Numbered from the stretch's first letter, positions 1 to 9,819 are shown. The stretch is 64,000 nucleotides of DNA from Candidatus Gastranaerophilales bacterium (GCA_947624685.1 CANQLJ010000002.1:45465-109464), one strand, 5' to 3'. Notes: a model not told the origin generated them from the letters alone. Translations and numbers: made by a program.

Positions 1-65
1 GATTTAACATTTATTTGTTTTTTTGATATAATTTGATACAAACAGAGTATTTAGAAGGAAAACAG

Positions 66-1370
66 ATGAAAAATAAGTTGATTCTTTTTTGGATTATCAT
101 GGCTCTAACTTTGGCCTCAATTTATGTTGATTGGAAAATCAAGCCAAGCCTCGGGCTTGATTTAGTCGGCGGTTCAAGATTAATGCTTGAAGCGCAAACT
201 TCGCCCACGGTTGAAAAAATCACCCCCGAAATTATGGATAGTTTGCAATTTGCAATTGAAAACAGGGTAAACGCTATGGGTGTAGGCGAAACAATAGTTC
301 AAAAAATCGGCACAAAAAGACTTTTAGTTGAAATTCCAAACATAACCGATACTGCAAAAGCAAAAGAATTTATCGGACAAACCGCACAATTAGAATTTAA
401 AAGACCTGTTTATAATGACCAAGGTATCGCAATTGATTGGGCTTCGACCGGTTTAACGGGTAAAGACCTTAAAAAATCAATAATCGAATCCAATCCCACA
501 ACGGGCGCTTGGGTTGTAGGATTGCAGTTTAATAACGAAGGGGCAAAGAAATTTGCAACCCTAACAAGAGAATTGACCGGAAAACAAATGGCAATTTTCT
601 TTAACGGCGAAGAAGTTTCTTCTCCAAACGTAAACGAACCGATAATCGGCGGAAACGCTCAAATATCGGGTGATTTTACTTATGAACAAGTTAAAGAAAT
701 GGTAGATTTATTGAACGCGGGCGCTTTGCCTGTCGGAGCGGAAGTAATCCAAGAAGAATCCGTCGGGCCGACACTTGGTGTTGACAGTATCAACAAATCC
801 AAAATCGCAGGTTTGATTGGTATAACGGCCGTTATGATATATATGATTTTATATTACAGAATATTAGGGCTTATTTCGTGCTTTGCATTGATAATTTACG
901 CTTTAATAAACTTTGCAATATTTAAACTTGTCCCTGTTACATTAACTCTAACGGGTATTGCCGGGTTTGTACTTTCAATAGGTATGGCAATTGACGCTAA
1001 TATATTGATTTTTGAAAGAACAAAAGAAGAGCTCAAAATGGGCCGCAGCCTCTATACCGCGATTAACTCCGGTTTTGACAGAGCATTTACGAGTATTTTT
1101 GACTCAAACGTTTCAACAATTATCACATGCTTGATTCTATATTGCTTTGGCGCATCGATGGTCAAAGGCTTTGCGTTGACTTTGATAATCGGGGTTTGCT
1201 TGTCGATGTTTAGTGCAATTACGGTTACAAAAAACTTCATGCACCTGACTTTCGGTACAAAAGAAATGAAATACCCGGAATTATTCGGTATTAAAAAAGA
1301 AGAAATTGAAAACGCTTACCAAGCAACCGAAACGAAGCGCGAAAAAGCGAAATTTGGCGTATTGGATTAG
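66..1370 (+). CDS. secD: Protein translocase subunit SecD
   Basis: Translation matches the SecD family (GLDLVGGSRLMLEA, GFVLSIGMAIDANILIFERTKEEL). ORF is open from 33, but the ATG at 66 (MKNKLILFW, after AGAAGGAAAACAG) is the likelier start. secF follows. Confidence 0.95.
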   Translation: MKNKLILFWIIMALTLASIYVDWKIKPSLGLDLVGGSRLMLEAQTSPTVEKITPEIMDSLQFAIENRVNAMGVGETIVQKIGTKRLLVEIPNITDTAKAKEFIGQTAQLEFKRPVYNDQGIAIDWASTGLTGKDLKKSIIESNPTTGAWVVGLQFNNEGAKKFATLTRELTGKQMAIFFNGEEVSSPNVNEPIIGGNAQISGDFTYEQVKEMVDLLNAGALPVGAEVIQEESVGPTLGVDSINKSKIAGLIGITAVMIYMILYYRILGLISCFALIIYALINFAIFKLVPVTLTLTGIAGFVLSIGMAIDANILIFERTKEELKMGRSLYTAINSGFDRAFTSIFDSNVSTIITCLILYCFGASMVKGFALTLIIGVCLSMFSAITVTKNFMHLTFGTKEMKYPELFGIKKEEIENAYQATETKREKAKFGVLD

Positions 1371-1397
1371 TTTTAGTTAAAGCAAAGGAAGAAAAAA

Positions 1398-2387
1398 ATG
1401 GCAAATACAAATTTAGTAAAAAATAAATACAAATTAGATTTTATAAAATACAGGCACATTTGGCTCATTTTAACATCGTTGGTATTAATTCCCTGTATCG
1501 TTGCAATAATTTATCTTATGGTAAATCAAAAAAACCATGCGCCTTTAAAATTAGGTATTGATTTTACAGGCGGTACGATTTTGCAATATACGGTTGATAA
1601 AAAAATATCAACAGATGAGATTGGAAAAATCAGAGTCAATCTTGAAAAAATCGAAATTAAAAACCCCGTCATTCAAACAACGACACAAATTTCAGCGGAC
1701 GGAGCTGTCCAAAACCTTCTTTCAATAAGAACAACATACCTTGGCGACAAAGAAAACAAAGACAAGGCAAACGATATAACAAATGTCCTAAAAAATGATT
1801 TTCAAAATGTCGAACTTGTCCAAGTAAATTCCGTCGGGCCGACATTGGGTTCGGAATTGCTTAAAAATACTTTAACGGCGCTTGTTTTGGCTTTTATTTT
1901 GATGGTTGTTTATATATCCTTCCGTTTCCATTTTGAATTCGGCTGGATTGCACTATTAACTTTGTTCCAAGATGTTTTAATCGTCGTGGGCGTGTTTGCA
2001 ATCAGAGGCATTTTCTTTGATTCGACGGTCGATAGCTTATTTATCACGGCGGTATTAACCGTAATCGGTTACGCCATAAACGATACAATCGTTGTGTTCG
2101 ATAGAATCAGAGAAAATATGCGCTTTTTAGCCAAAAAACATTCCTCAAATGAAATCATTAATGCTTCGATTAATCAAACCCTCGCTCGTTCGATTAATAC
2201 GACATTAACGACATTATTTACGCTTTTGGCGCTTTATTTCTTTGGCGGCTCAACGATTAAAGACTTTGTTTTAGCTATCATTATCGGTATTACAACCGGT
2301 GCTTTTTCTTCAATATTTACGGCAGGAACGGTTCTTTCTTTCGTATTGGAAAAACAAGAAAAAGCAAAAGCTAACGCTAACGCGTAA
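1398..2387 (+). CDS. secF: Protein translocase subunit SecF
   Basis: GIDFTGGTILQYTV, YAINDTIVVFDRIREN motifs; directly downstream of secD. Confidence 0.95.
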   Translation: MANTNLVKNKYKLDFIKYRHIWLILTSLVLIPCIVAIIYLMVNQKNHAPLKLGIDFTGGTILQYTVDKKISTDEIGKIRVNLEKIEIKNPVIQTTTQISADGAVQNLLSIRTTYLGDKENKDKANDITNVLKNDFQNVELVQVNSVGPTLGSELLKNTLTALVLAFILMVVYISFRFHFEFGWIALLTLFQDVLIVVGVFAIRGIFFDSTVDSLFITAVLTVIGYAINDTIVVFDRIRENMRFLAKKHSSNEIINASINQTLARSINTTLTTLFTLLALYFFGGSTIKDFVLAIIIGITTGAFSSIFTAGTVLSFVLEKQEKAKANANA

Positions 2388-2444
2388 AAACTCCAAACTT
2401 AAATATTTTATTAAAGTGTCCCAAAAGCAAAATAAGAATAAAGA

Positions 2445-3314
2445 TTATTCAAGCGCTTTTGGGATACTTGTACTTGTGATTCTTACGCCAAACTTATCTT
2501 CAATGACAATTACTTCGCCTTTTGCGACAAGTCTTTCATTAACATAGACTTCGACTTGTTCGCCCGCGATTTTATCAAGCTCGACGATACTGCCCGGCTC
2601 CATCTCAATAACTTCTTTAATGGATGATTTGGTTCTGCCTAATTCAACTGTCACATGCATTAAAACATCTTGCATAATATCGAGGTTTTTCTTAATCGAA
2701 CGATTGGGCGGTGTCGGTTCAAATTCTTTAAATTTCACCGGGCGAACGGTGATTAATTCATCGCTTTGATTATTTTTAATATTAGGCGTTTGATTTAAGC
2801 TTTCATCATCTATAAAATCAACCGAATCAACGGTTTGAACTTCGCGAGGTTTTGTTGTTTCGCTAGTGCTATCTTGATTACCATTATCAAAATCATCAAG
2901 CCCAAGTTCATCTTCATGCCCTGTGATATGATCCATATCATCATCTTCAAAATCGCTCAGCTCTTCTTCCGTGGCGCTATCGGCTCCTGCCTCATCAATA
3001 GTATTATCAATATTATCGACAGTATCGCTAATATTATCACTGATATTAGCTTCATTATTAACGCTATCGCTATTTGCTATGCTATCGTTATTCGATTCAT
3101 TTAAAGCTGCGCTAATATCAGTATCGGCATTGTTTTTTTTGTCGGATGGAATTTCGCCAAACATAGAAGTAGAATCGTCCCCTTGATTTGGCCCATCAAA
3201 CATCGAGCCTCCGGCTTGAATAGAATCATCAAACATACTTGAAGCAGCGTCACTATTGAAGCTATTTATATCATCAGAACCTAAATTGTCGTTATTTTGC
3301 TTATCTTGCTCCAT
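2445..3314 (-). CDS. fliN: Flagellar motor switch protein FliN/FliY-like, with long acidic low-complexity N-terminus
   Basis: C-terminal SpoA/FliN domain (VTVELGRTKSSIKEVIEMEPGSIVELDKIAGEQVEVYVNERLVAKGEVIVIEDKFGVRIT) after about 200 aa of D/N/S/E-rich sequence. Confidence 0.85.
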   Translation of the reverse strand: MEQDKQNNDNLGSDDINSFNSDAASSMFDDSIQAGGSMFDGPNQGDDSTSMFGEIPSDKKNNADTDISAALNESNNDSIANSDSVNNEANISDNISDTVDNIDNTIDEAGADSATEEELSDFEDDDMDHITGHEDELGLDDFDNGNQDSTSETTKPREVQTVDSVDFIDDESLNQTPNIKNNQSDELITVRPVKFKEFEPTPPNRSIKKNLDIMQDVLMHVTVELGRTKSSIKEVIEMEPGSIVELDKIAGEQVEVYVNERLVAKGEVIVIEDKFGVRITSTSIPKALE

Positions 3315-3321
3315 TTATCAC

Positions 3322-3942
3322 CTATTGAATTATAAATTGGCCGAAGCTTACTCTCATGACTTCTCTTTCGCCTTCAAAGACGCCATTAACCAATTCTAAT
3401 ATTTCTTCTTTGGCAATTTCTTTCCCGGTCGGAGTTGAAAGTTCATCCGATGTTTTATTAGACAAAACTGAAATAATGGCATCTCTTATGGCCGGTTTGT
3501 ATCTATCCATTTCAGCGATTACTGAAGCATTAGGATCGACTGCCGCGCCGCCTCCGTGACCGCCATGACCGCCTGAGGGTTTAGCTGATTCCATCGCCTG
3601 ATGAGCGGCAATTTCTTCTTGGGTTTTGGATAATTCCATAGCGACGCCAACTTTTAAATATCTTCTTGTGCCGCTATCTGCCAAATTCAATATGAACTCA
3701 CCCAAATCAAGCAATATTCCTTCTTGCTTGTCTTCGCCTTCGTCTCCTTCTTCTTCACTTTGAGAAGGTAATAATTGGGCGATTTTTTTATCTATTGAAC
3801 TATCAAGTAATACATACATTACAATAAGCGCAATTACAATAACGATGAGAGTTATACCGTTACTTAAAGCTATCATCATTGTAGGGCTTATATCAAGCGG
3901 TTTTTTTTGTTGTTCTTCCTTATCTTCTGTCGGTTTTGCCAT
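3322..3942 (-). CDS. fliL: Flagellar basal body-associated protein FliL
   Basis: Single N-terminal TM helix, then LGEFILNLADSGTRRYLKVGVAMEL and C-terminal VMRVSFGQFIIQ; next to fliN. Confidence 0.8.
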   Translation of the reverse strand: MAKPTEDKEEQQKKPLDISPTMMIALSNGITLIVIVIALIVMYVLLDSSIDKKIAQLLPSQSEEEGDEGEDKQEGILLDLGEFILNLADSGTRRYLKVGVAMELSKTQEEIAAHQAMESAKPSGGHGGHGGGAAVDPNASVIAEMDRYKPAIRDAIISVLSNKTSDELSTPTGKEIAKEEILELVNGVFEGEREVMRVSFGQFIIQ

Positions 3943-3966
3943 ATTTCCTCTTTTCTATTTTTTTTT

Positions 3967-4896
3967 CTATAACCAGTCGGCATTTTTCTTTTTAAATATT
4001 TTATTTTTAAAATTGATGAATTTATCTTTTAATGTCAAAGATGTGTTTACGATGCCTGTCTTTGTTGCGTTTGTTACATTAATCGTATTTTGTTTCGTGT
4101 CGTTTATGAGCTTATCATAATCCCATTTTTGTCTGTCAATTTCGGATAATTCCTTTTTAGAACCTATATTATGCTTATCTTTTGCATACTGTTTGATATT
4201 TTCTCTTGTGATATATGTTGGCGGTTCGACGTAATTTGGATTTAACAATTTCATTTTAACATTATATGCAATATCGGGGCTTATATATTTGGAGTATTCT
4301 TTTAATCTTAACATCCCTTCATAATTATTTGATATTGTTGTATCAAGGTTTTTAAGTTTGTTGTTTCTGATATTTTTAGCATAGATGCTCTCCCAAAGCA
4401 TCGTTTCTTTATCAACATCAACAAACCCTACCCAAACATTTACTCTGTGCGTCGGGTTTACAACATCCATCCCCGGGACATTAAGCATATTCCACATTGT
4501 GTTTTTAAGAAAATCTCTTTGGACATCAATTCCCATTGTCACTATAACAAGCTTTTTAACGCCTATTATTTTGGCTATTTTTTTTAATGCCGTAAAATCC
4601 GTGTTATATCCTTGCTGCAGCCCTTGAAGATATTCAAAGTCATATTGCCTTAGCCCGGCTTTTTTGAGTTTTTCTTTGGCGCTATCAATTGATATAACTT
4701 CAACACCTTTGTTTGAAAGTTCTCCTTTTATATCAACCGCGAAAAATTCGGGCGTTTTAAAATAAGCATTATAATAATTAACCGGCGTTAAAATAGTGTC
4801 TGTTATGATTCCGATTTTTTCCAGTGCATAGGCTTTTGTGTTGATGAGAAACGCAAAAGTAAAAAATAATATAATTCTAAATACTTTTCCCCACAT
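3967..4896 (-). CDS. Secreted hypothetical protein (start revised to an internal ATG)
   Basis: ORF is open to 4962, but MWGKVFRIILFFTFAFLINTKAYA starting at 4896 looks like a signal peptide beginning at the true N-terminus. Confidence 0.6.
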   Translation of the reverse strand: MWGKVFRIILFFTFAFLINTKAYALEKIGIITDTILTPVNYYNAYFKTPEFFAVDIKGELSNKGVEVISIDSAKEKLKKAGLRQYDFEYLQGLQQGYNTDFTALKKIAKIIGVKKLVIVTMGIDVQRDFLKNTMWNMLNVPGMDVVNPTHRVNVWVGFVDVDKETMLWESIYAKNIRNNKLKNLDTTISNNYEGMLRLKEYSKYISPDIAYNVKMKLLNPNYVEPPTYITRENIKQYAKDKHNIGSKKELSEIDRQKWDYDKLINDTKQNTINVTNATKTGIVNTSLTLKDKFINFKNKIFKKKNADWL

Positions 4897-5053
4897 GATA
4901 ATTAAATTATCAGATATATTTTTTCTAATTAAAATCATATATTTAATTGATTTTTTTGACATTTATATTTTTTTCATTAAATAACCTGTGTAATTGTGTC
5001 GAGATACGATAATGGAGTAAATATGCACAATTTCAAATAAAAAGGTAATGTAA

Positions 5054-5542
5054 ATGCCTTTTACATACAGACTACAAAAAATATTAGAAATCAGAATCAG
5101 AAAAAAAGAAGAACAATTAAAAGCTGTCTTAAAGGCTCAAGAAGAAGTTGAAAGAATCGAAAACCTCATACTTCAAAATCTAAACGAAATTAAAACCCTA
5201 AATGAGCAAATGAGACAAGCCGATCCTATGATGTATGAGCAATTTGATAATTTTATAAAACACCTCTGGGAAGAAGATAAAAAGCTCAATCAACAAAAGC
5301 AGGAGGCAATCGACAATTTAAACAAAGAAAAAGAAATACTAAAAATCAAAGAACAGGAAGTCAATGTCTTAGAAAAACACAAAGAACACAAAAAAGACGA
5401 ATATATCTATGAACAAAAAGCAAAAGAATTAAAAGAACTAAATGAAATAGGTTCTCAAAAATTCTTTATAAGAAACCGCGAACAAAAAGAAGAACAGGAA
5501 TATTTAGAGTATTTAGAAAACTTGAAGCAAAATGGAAATTAA
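5054..5542 (+). CDS. fliJ: Flagellar export protein FliJ-like (coiled coil)
   Basis: MPFTYRLQKILEIRIRKKEEQLKAVLKAQ...; highly charged coiled coil of FliJ type, in a run with a flagellar hook/rod gene. Confidence 0.75.
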   Translation: MPFTYRLQKILEIRIRKKEEQLKAVLKAQEEVERIENLILQNLNEIKTLNEQMRQADPMMYEQFDNFIKHLWEEDKKLNQQKQEAIDNLNKEKEILKIKEQEVNVLEKHKEHKKDEYIYEQKAKELKELNEIGSQKFFIRNREQKEEQEYLEYLENLKQNGN

Positions 5543-6206
5543 TTTAGACAAAAAAGAATATAACCAAAACCTCATACAATCAAGACTTATTGAAATATTT
5601 CAAAGTGACAAATATATCAGACAAAAGCCCGAAAACAGCGCTTTTGAAAGCATTAAGACAAAATTAATTAATGTAATAGAAAATATAATATCAAAAAACG
5701 ACACAAATAATGATATAGACGAACAATTAAACGATAAATTTTTAGAGCTCGATTTTGGAAGCGAATATGATATAGATGTATCTAAAATTGGGATTAATGA
5801 CGCTATTTTTTTTATTAATCTCTTAAATCAAAATAATCAAATAAACTATAGCGTTGAAGGAGGAAAAATATCTCTGAGCGATTATCAAAATAACCCTATT
5901 AATGCGACAAACCCTCTTTTAAACATGCTTCAAAGCTCGCTTGAGACAAAAAAACCAATAAGGCTTGATTTTGATAACGATGTAACAGTCATTTTAAAGC
6001 TCGATTCAAAAGGAAAAGTCCAGGCCCATTTTATCCCGGGCAGTGCCGAAGTCGAATCATATTTAAAAAACAATCTGAGCTTTTTAAAACAAGCTTTTGA
6101 CAATCAAAATATAAACTATTCATATTTGGGTTATTCAAAATCCAAAGACGAAAACAAAAACGACAGAAACAAAAACAGCCAAAATCAAAAAAGGAGCAAA
6201 GAATGA
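5532..6206 (+). CDS. Hypothetical protein, flagellar-locus associated
   Basis: Overlaps fliJ by 11 nt and the hook/rod gene by 4 nt, so probably co-translated; no family recognised. Confidence 0.6.
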   Translation: MEINLDKKEYNQNLIQSRLIEIFQSDKYIRQKPENSAFESIKTKLINVIENIISKNDTNNDIDEQLNDKFLELDFGSEYDIDVSKIGINDAIFFINLLNQNNQINYSVEGGKISLSDYQNNPINATNPLLNMLQSSLETKKPIRLDFDNDVTVILKLDSKGKVQAHFIPGSAEVESYLKNNLSFLKQAFDNQNINYSYLGYSKSKDENKNDRNKNSQNQKRSKE

Positions 6207-7036
6207 AAGATTCATATATTAACGCACTGAATATCCAAAAAACGAGTGTTCATTGGATGGATGCAATATCTGAAAACCTTGTTAATCTCTATACTCCGGG
6301 CTATCGCGAAAATATGGTGACTTTTAAGACATATTTAGATAACGCAGTACCTGATGTGATGCTCAAAAATAACGGCCAAGGAAAAGCAATCCCGGGGACT
6401 TCGCCTGAGAATGTTTTTTTGGAAGGTAACGGCTTTTTTGTTTTAAGAAACGATGAAGGAGGAGTTGCTTACACTCGTCTGGGTGAATTTAAGTTTGACG
6501 GTGACGGAGTCTATAGAGCCGCTGACGGCTCTAAAGTCCAAGGGTATATATTAAATGACAAAGGTGAAATTATGTCAGGGACTAAAGCGATTGATAAAAA
6601 TTCTTTTGAAGATACAATCGCCCAAGGAGGAGCGCTCGCTATTCCCACGACAGAAATTAAACTTTGGATAGATCCTGATAACGGGAAGTTTTTGGGTAAA
6701 TATGATGAATATGAAATAAAAGACGATGGCGTATTATATGGAAAAGCAAACAATGGTAAAGACTGCACCCCTTTATATAAGCTTGCCGTTATGAATTTTC
6801 ATAACCCTCAAGAACTTTTTGAATATAAACAAGGGCAATATGTTGAAACCGCATACTCGGGTAAACCCGTAATAGGAACAGGGACAATAAAAAGCGGCCA
6901 CATTGAATTATCAAACATCGATTTTAAAGCTAACGCCGTTTATTGGAAAGAAGCTCAAACCCAGCTTGATTTATCCGGGAAAATAATGTCAACATATAAA
7001 CAACTTTTGCAATCCGCAATGGAATTGTTGAGCTAG
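6203..7036 (+). CDS. Flagellar hook/basal-body rod protein (FlgE/FlgF/FlgG family)
   Basis: N-terminal SxNLVNLYTPGYRENMVTF, LEGNGFFVLRNDEGGVAYTRLGEFKFDGDG motif, and C-terminal helix typical of rod/hook proteins. Confidence 0.88.
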   Translation: MKDSYINALNIQKTSVHWMDAISENLVNLYTPGYRENMVTFKTYLDNAVPDVMLKNNGQGKAIPGTSPENVFLEGNGFFVLRNDEGGVAYTRLGEFKFDGDGVYRAADGSKVQGYILNDKGEIMSGTKAIDKNSFEDTIAQGGALAIPTTEIKLWIDPDNGKFLGKYDEYEIKDDGVLYGKANNGKDCTPLYKLAVMNFHNPQELFEYKQGQYVETAYSGKPVIGTGTIKSGHIELSNIDFKANAVYWKEAQTQLDLSGKIMSTYKQLLQSAMELLS

Positions 7037-7037
7037 T

Positions 7038-7769
7038 ATGAAAAAAATTAATTGCTTTATTTTAATAATTTTTGCGCTATTTTGTTTTGAATCCGTTGTT
7101 TTCGCTCAAGATGATTTTTTTGATGACGGTACAAAATTTCAAAAGCCCAAAGAAGAAAATTTCTTTTCAAAAAAATTTGCCAAATTCAAAAAAAATAAAA
7201 CCCAAAATGATGCTCCTAAAGGCTACTATGGGTCATTACCCAATATTGAAGATGATTTTAAATATAAAAAACAAATTGACCCAAAATCAGGCGATAGGCA
7301 AATGGAATTATTAAATGACAATAATTTAAACGACGAAAACCTCAAAAAAGCGCCCTATGACGATGATTTGTTCTTGGATATTATAATTCAAAAAGAAGAC
7401 AACGATTCAAAGTATCTTAAAGACCTTCAAAAAGTCAAATACGCTCTTGAAAATTTAAAAACCTGTATTGAAGAAGATGGCGATATTCAAAGGTTTAATG
7501 CCAATGTTAATGTCGTTGAATTGTATGTCAAAAACTTAAGCGAAAAATATAAAAACGAGCCTGAAAGCCAAAAAGAAAGCTTTATAAGTATATTAAACAC
7601 TAATTATTATGCAAAAGTTTTGGGCAATTTAAAATATGAAGCAAACTACTACAAAAGGCTTATTCCGACTAATCTTGGGCAATACAGCAGCCAAAATATA
7701 TCTTTAGAAGAACAAAAGCTTTTGAATCGAATCAATAAGGCTCTTTTTGAGATAAATAATGAAACTTAA
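7038..7769 (+). CDS. Secreted hypothetical protein
   Basis: Signal peptide MKKINCFILIIFALFCFESVVFAQ; immediately downstream of the hook/rod gene. Confidence 0.6.
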   Translation: MKKINCFILIIFALFCFESVVFAQDDFFDDGTKFQKPKEENFFSKKFAKFKKNKTQNDAPKGYYGSLPNIEDDFKYKKQIDPKSGDRQMELLNDNNLNDENLKKAPYDDDLFLDIIIQKEDNDSKYLKDLQKVKYALENLKTCIEEDGDIQRFNANVNVVELYVKNLSEKYKNEPESQKESFISILNTNYYAKVLGNLKYEANYYKRLIPTNLGQYSSQNISLEEQKLLNRINKALFEINNET

Positions 7770-7772
7770 AAA

Positions 7773-8447
7773 CTATCTTGCCAGGCCGTTTGCGCCCATA
7801 CCAAAGATGAAAATATCTTTGCCTTGGGTGTTTGGGCCATTTTTTCCGTTGACATCGATATAGACTTTGCCCCAGCATTTTTGTGTTTCAAAATTTCTCG
7901 TATTGGGGTTAAGATATGTCGGTGCGGGAGAATCCGTTGTTTCATTGGGAAGCCTGTATGACGGGCAATTAGCTATTGCGATATTTCCAAAACCAATGTA
8001 GACATCTCCAACCATTTTGGCGCCTTTGACGGATGCATCGCTGCAGCTTGAATAATCACAGAAATTAATACCTTCTTTTTCAAATTTTAAATGTTTTGAA
8101 AATAGTGTTACAATGTCGCTTGCGGTTGCTTGGGCGGAGCCTGAAGCGTTATATGTCGTATATGTTGCTTGGCCTGTCACATATTCCATAAAAGCACCCG
8201 TCGGGACTTGAGTGTGTTCGGTGTCTTTTATTTCGGCGCTTGCTTGTTCAATTGCCGTGATTGTTTTTAGGGCATTAGCATGCATTGCCTTTTCGGTATA
8301 AGAATTATTGGACAACGCTTTAATTAATGCCATTGCAATGAAGCCTACAATCATTACGACAATTAAAATTTCAGCCAATGTGAAAGCTTTTTTGAACATT
8401 TTAAACATATTTTTTCTCCGTAAACTATTTTTATCATACATAAACAA
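7773..8447 (-). CDS. Type IV pilin / pseudopilin-like prepilin
   Basis: Prepilin cleavage/methylation motif KKAFTLAEILIVVMIVGFIAMALIKAL. An internal start (MFKMFKKAF), preceded by GGAG, is likely. Confidence 0.8.
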   Translation of the reverse strand: MFMYDKNSLRRKNMFKMFKKAFTLAEILIVVMIVGFIAMALIKALSNNSYTEKAMHANALKTITAIEQASAEIKDTEHTQVPTGAFMEYVTGQATYTTYNASGSAQATASDIVTLFSKHLKFEKEGINFCDYSSCSDASVKGAKMVGDVYIGFGNIAIANCPSYRLPNETTDSPAPTYLNPNTRNFETQKCWGKVYIDVNGKNGPNTQGKDIFIFGMGANGLAR

Positions 8448-8562
8448 AAGAAAAATTTAAAGTTTTGTAAATTTTTTTTACATTTTAATTTAAAACATTA
8501 AAGAAATATATGGATACTGTCGAAAATATCGGGTATAAGGTCGAACAAAAAGGTTATATGAT

Positions 8563-8823
8563 ATGAGCGAAAATTACAGCTTAAACTCACAATTTGGCTT
8601 AAACGTGGCAAAAGGCGCCTTGGGTGCTTCTTCTAAAGCTGCAAAAAATGTCCAAAGCTCAAATAATTTTTTTGAATCAATTAAAAACTTAAGCGAAAAA
8701 TATGAAAATGTTTTTAATGGCAACGTTGAAAAAGAAATAAACATGTATTCGCGCCAAGCAATGATTGTGGCAATGGATTTAAACGCTGCCGAGACAAAAC
8801 ATAAATTTGATACAAATATTTAA
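8563..8823 (+). CDS. Small hypothetical protein (86 aa)
   Basis: ORF with an AAAGG-type upstream region, followed by a perfect terminator hairpin at 8855-8881. Confidence 0.55.
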   Translation: MSENYSLNSQFGLNVAKGALGASSKAAKNVQSSNNFFESIKNLSEKYENVFNGNVEKEINMYSRQAMIVAMDLNAAETKHKFDTNI

Positions 8824-8854
8824 TTTACCCCCCTTAATCTTATATAAAATGTGT

Positions 8855-8881
8855 AAAGATAGGATAAAATCCTATCTTTTT
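8855..8881 (+). terminator. Rho-independent terminator
   Basis: AAAGATAGGAT-AAA-ATCCTATCTTT followed by T: 11-bp perfect stem, 3-nt loop. Confidence 0.85.
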
Positions 8882-8911
8882 GTTATAAAAAATTGTATAA
8901 TAAGCTCTGTA

Positions 8912-9811
8912 ATGGAAAACAAAGAATTTCTGCAGGATTTTAAAATATACCTAAAAAGCGAAAAAAACTTTTCGTCCCACACGATAAGAGCCTATTGCGC
9001 CGATGTTTATACTTTTTTGTTGTGGATAGGGGATAGCGATTTTTTAAAAATCGAACCTGAAAAATTTAGCGAATACCTCTATTTTATCGGCCAAATTAAC
9101 TATAAAAAAACAACAATTGCAAGAAAAATCGCTTCGATTCGAGCATTCTATAAATTCCTTTTTCAAGAGGAATTAATCGAGTATAATCCTTTGGATAACG
9201 TTGCAATTCCAAAGCAGACAAAGACCTTGCCTAATTTTTTATATGAAGATGAAGTTGAAAATATTTTAAGAGGAATAAAAATAGATACACCCTCGGGCTT
9301 TAGAAACAGAATCATTCTTGAATTGCTCTGGGTCACGGGCATGAGAATAACGGAATTGTCGTCATTAAATTATGAAAATCTTAACTTAGAGCAAAATGAA
9401 ATTCGCGTGTTTGGTAAAGGCGCAAAAGAAAGAATAGTCTTGATTCCGGATAAAACTAAAGAGGGGCTTATAAATTATATTGAAAACGTATCCGATTTAA
9501 TCCACAAAACCGACAAAACCCCAAAAAGCCCATTGTTTATTAACTATAACGGCTACAGATTACAGAATCAAAGCATAAGAAAAGCTCTAAAACAGTGTCT
9601 TTTAAACATTCATTTCCCAAAACACGTGACCCCCCATGTGTTTAGGCATTCTTTTGCGACACGCCTTCTTGAAAACGGGGCGGATTTAAGAGTAGTGCAA
9701 GAGCTCTTGGGCCACTCCAGCATCAAAAACACTCAAATATATACTCACGTTTCAATTCAAAGATTAAAAGACGTCTATAAAACCGCTCATCCGCACAGTG
9801 CTGGTTCTTAG
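8912..9811 (+). CDS. xerD: Tyrosine recombinase XerC/XerD
   Basis: Catalytic motifs WVTGMRITELSSL and HVFRHSFATRLLENGADLRVVQELLGHSSIKNTQIYTHV. The ORF opens at 8807, but the terminator at 8855-8881 lies inside that extension, so the ATG at 8912 is the likely start. Confidence 0.88.
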   Translation: MENKEFLQDFKIYLKSEKNFSSHTIRAYCADVYTFLLWIGDSDFLKIEPEKFSEYLYFIGQINYKKTTIARKIASIRAFYKFLFQEELIEYNPLDNVAIPKQTKTLPNFLYEDEVENILRGIKIDTPSGFRNRIILELLWVTGMRITELSSLNYENLNLEQNEIRVFGKGAKERIVLIPDKTKEGLINYIENVSDLIHKTDKTPKSPLFINYNGYRLQNQSIRKALKQCLLNIHFPKHVTPHVFRHSFATRLLENGADLRVVQELLGHSSIKNTQIYTHVSIQRLKDVYKTAHPHSAGS

Positions 9812-9819
9812 ACAAGCTC

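Noticed and set aside
2299-2547. 82-aa plus-strand ORF across the secF/fliN junction
   Set aside because: Overlaps the end of secF in another frame and the fliN coding region antisense; low-complexity content and no family resemblance.
8807-8911. N-terminal extension of the xerD ORF
   Set aside because: Contains the perfect terminator hairpin at 8855-8881 and a TATAAT at 8896-8901; XerD-like homology starts at MENKEFLQDF.
8912-9811. Tyrosine recombinase as an integrase of a mobile element
   Set aside because: Length and motifs fit housekeeping XerC/D, surrounded by core-type genes and not adjacent to a tRNA or att-like repeats.
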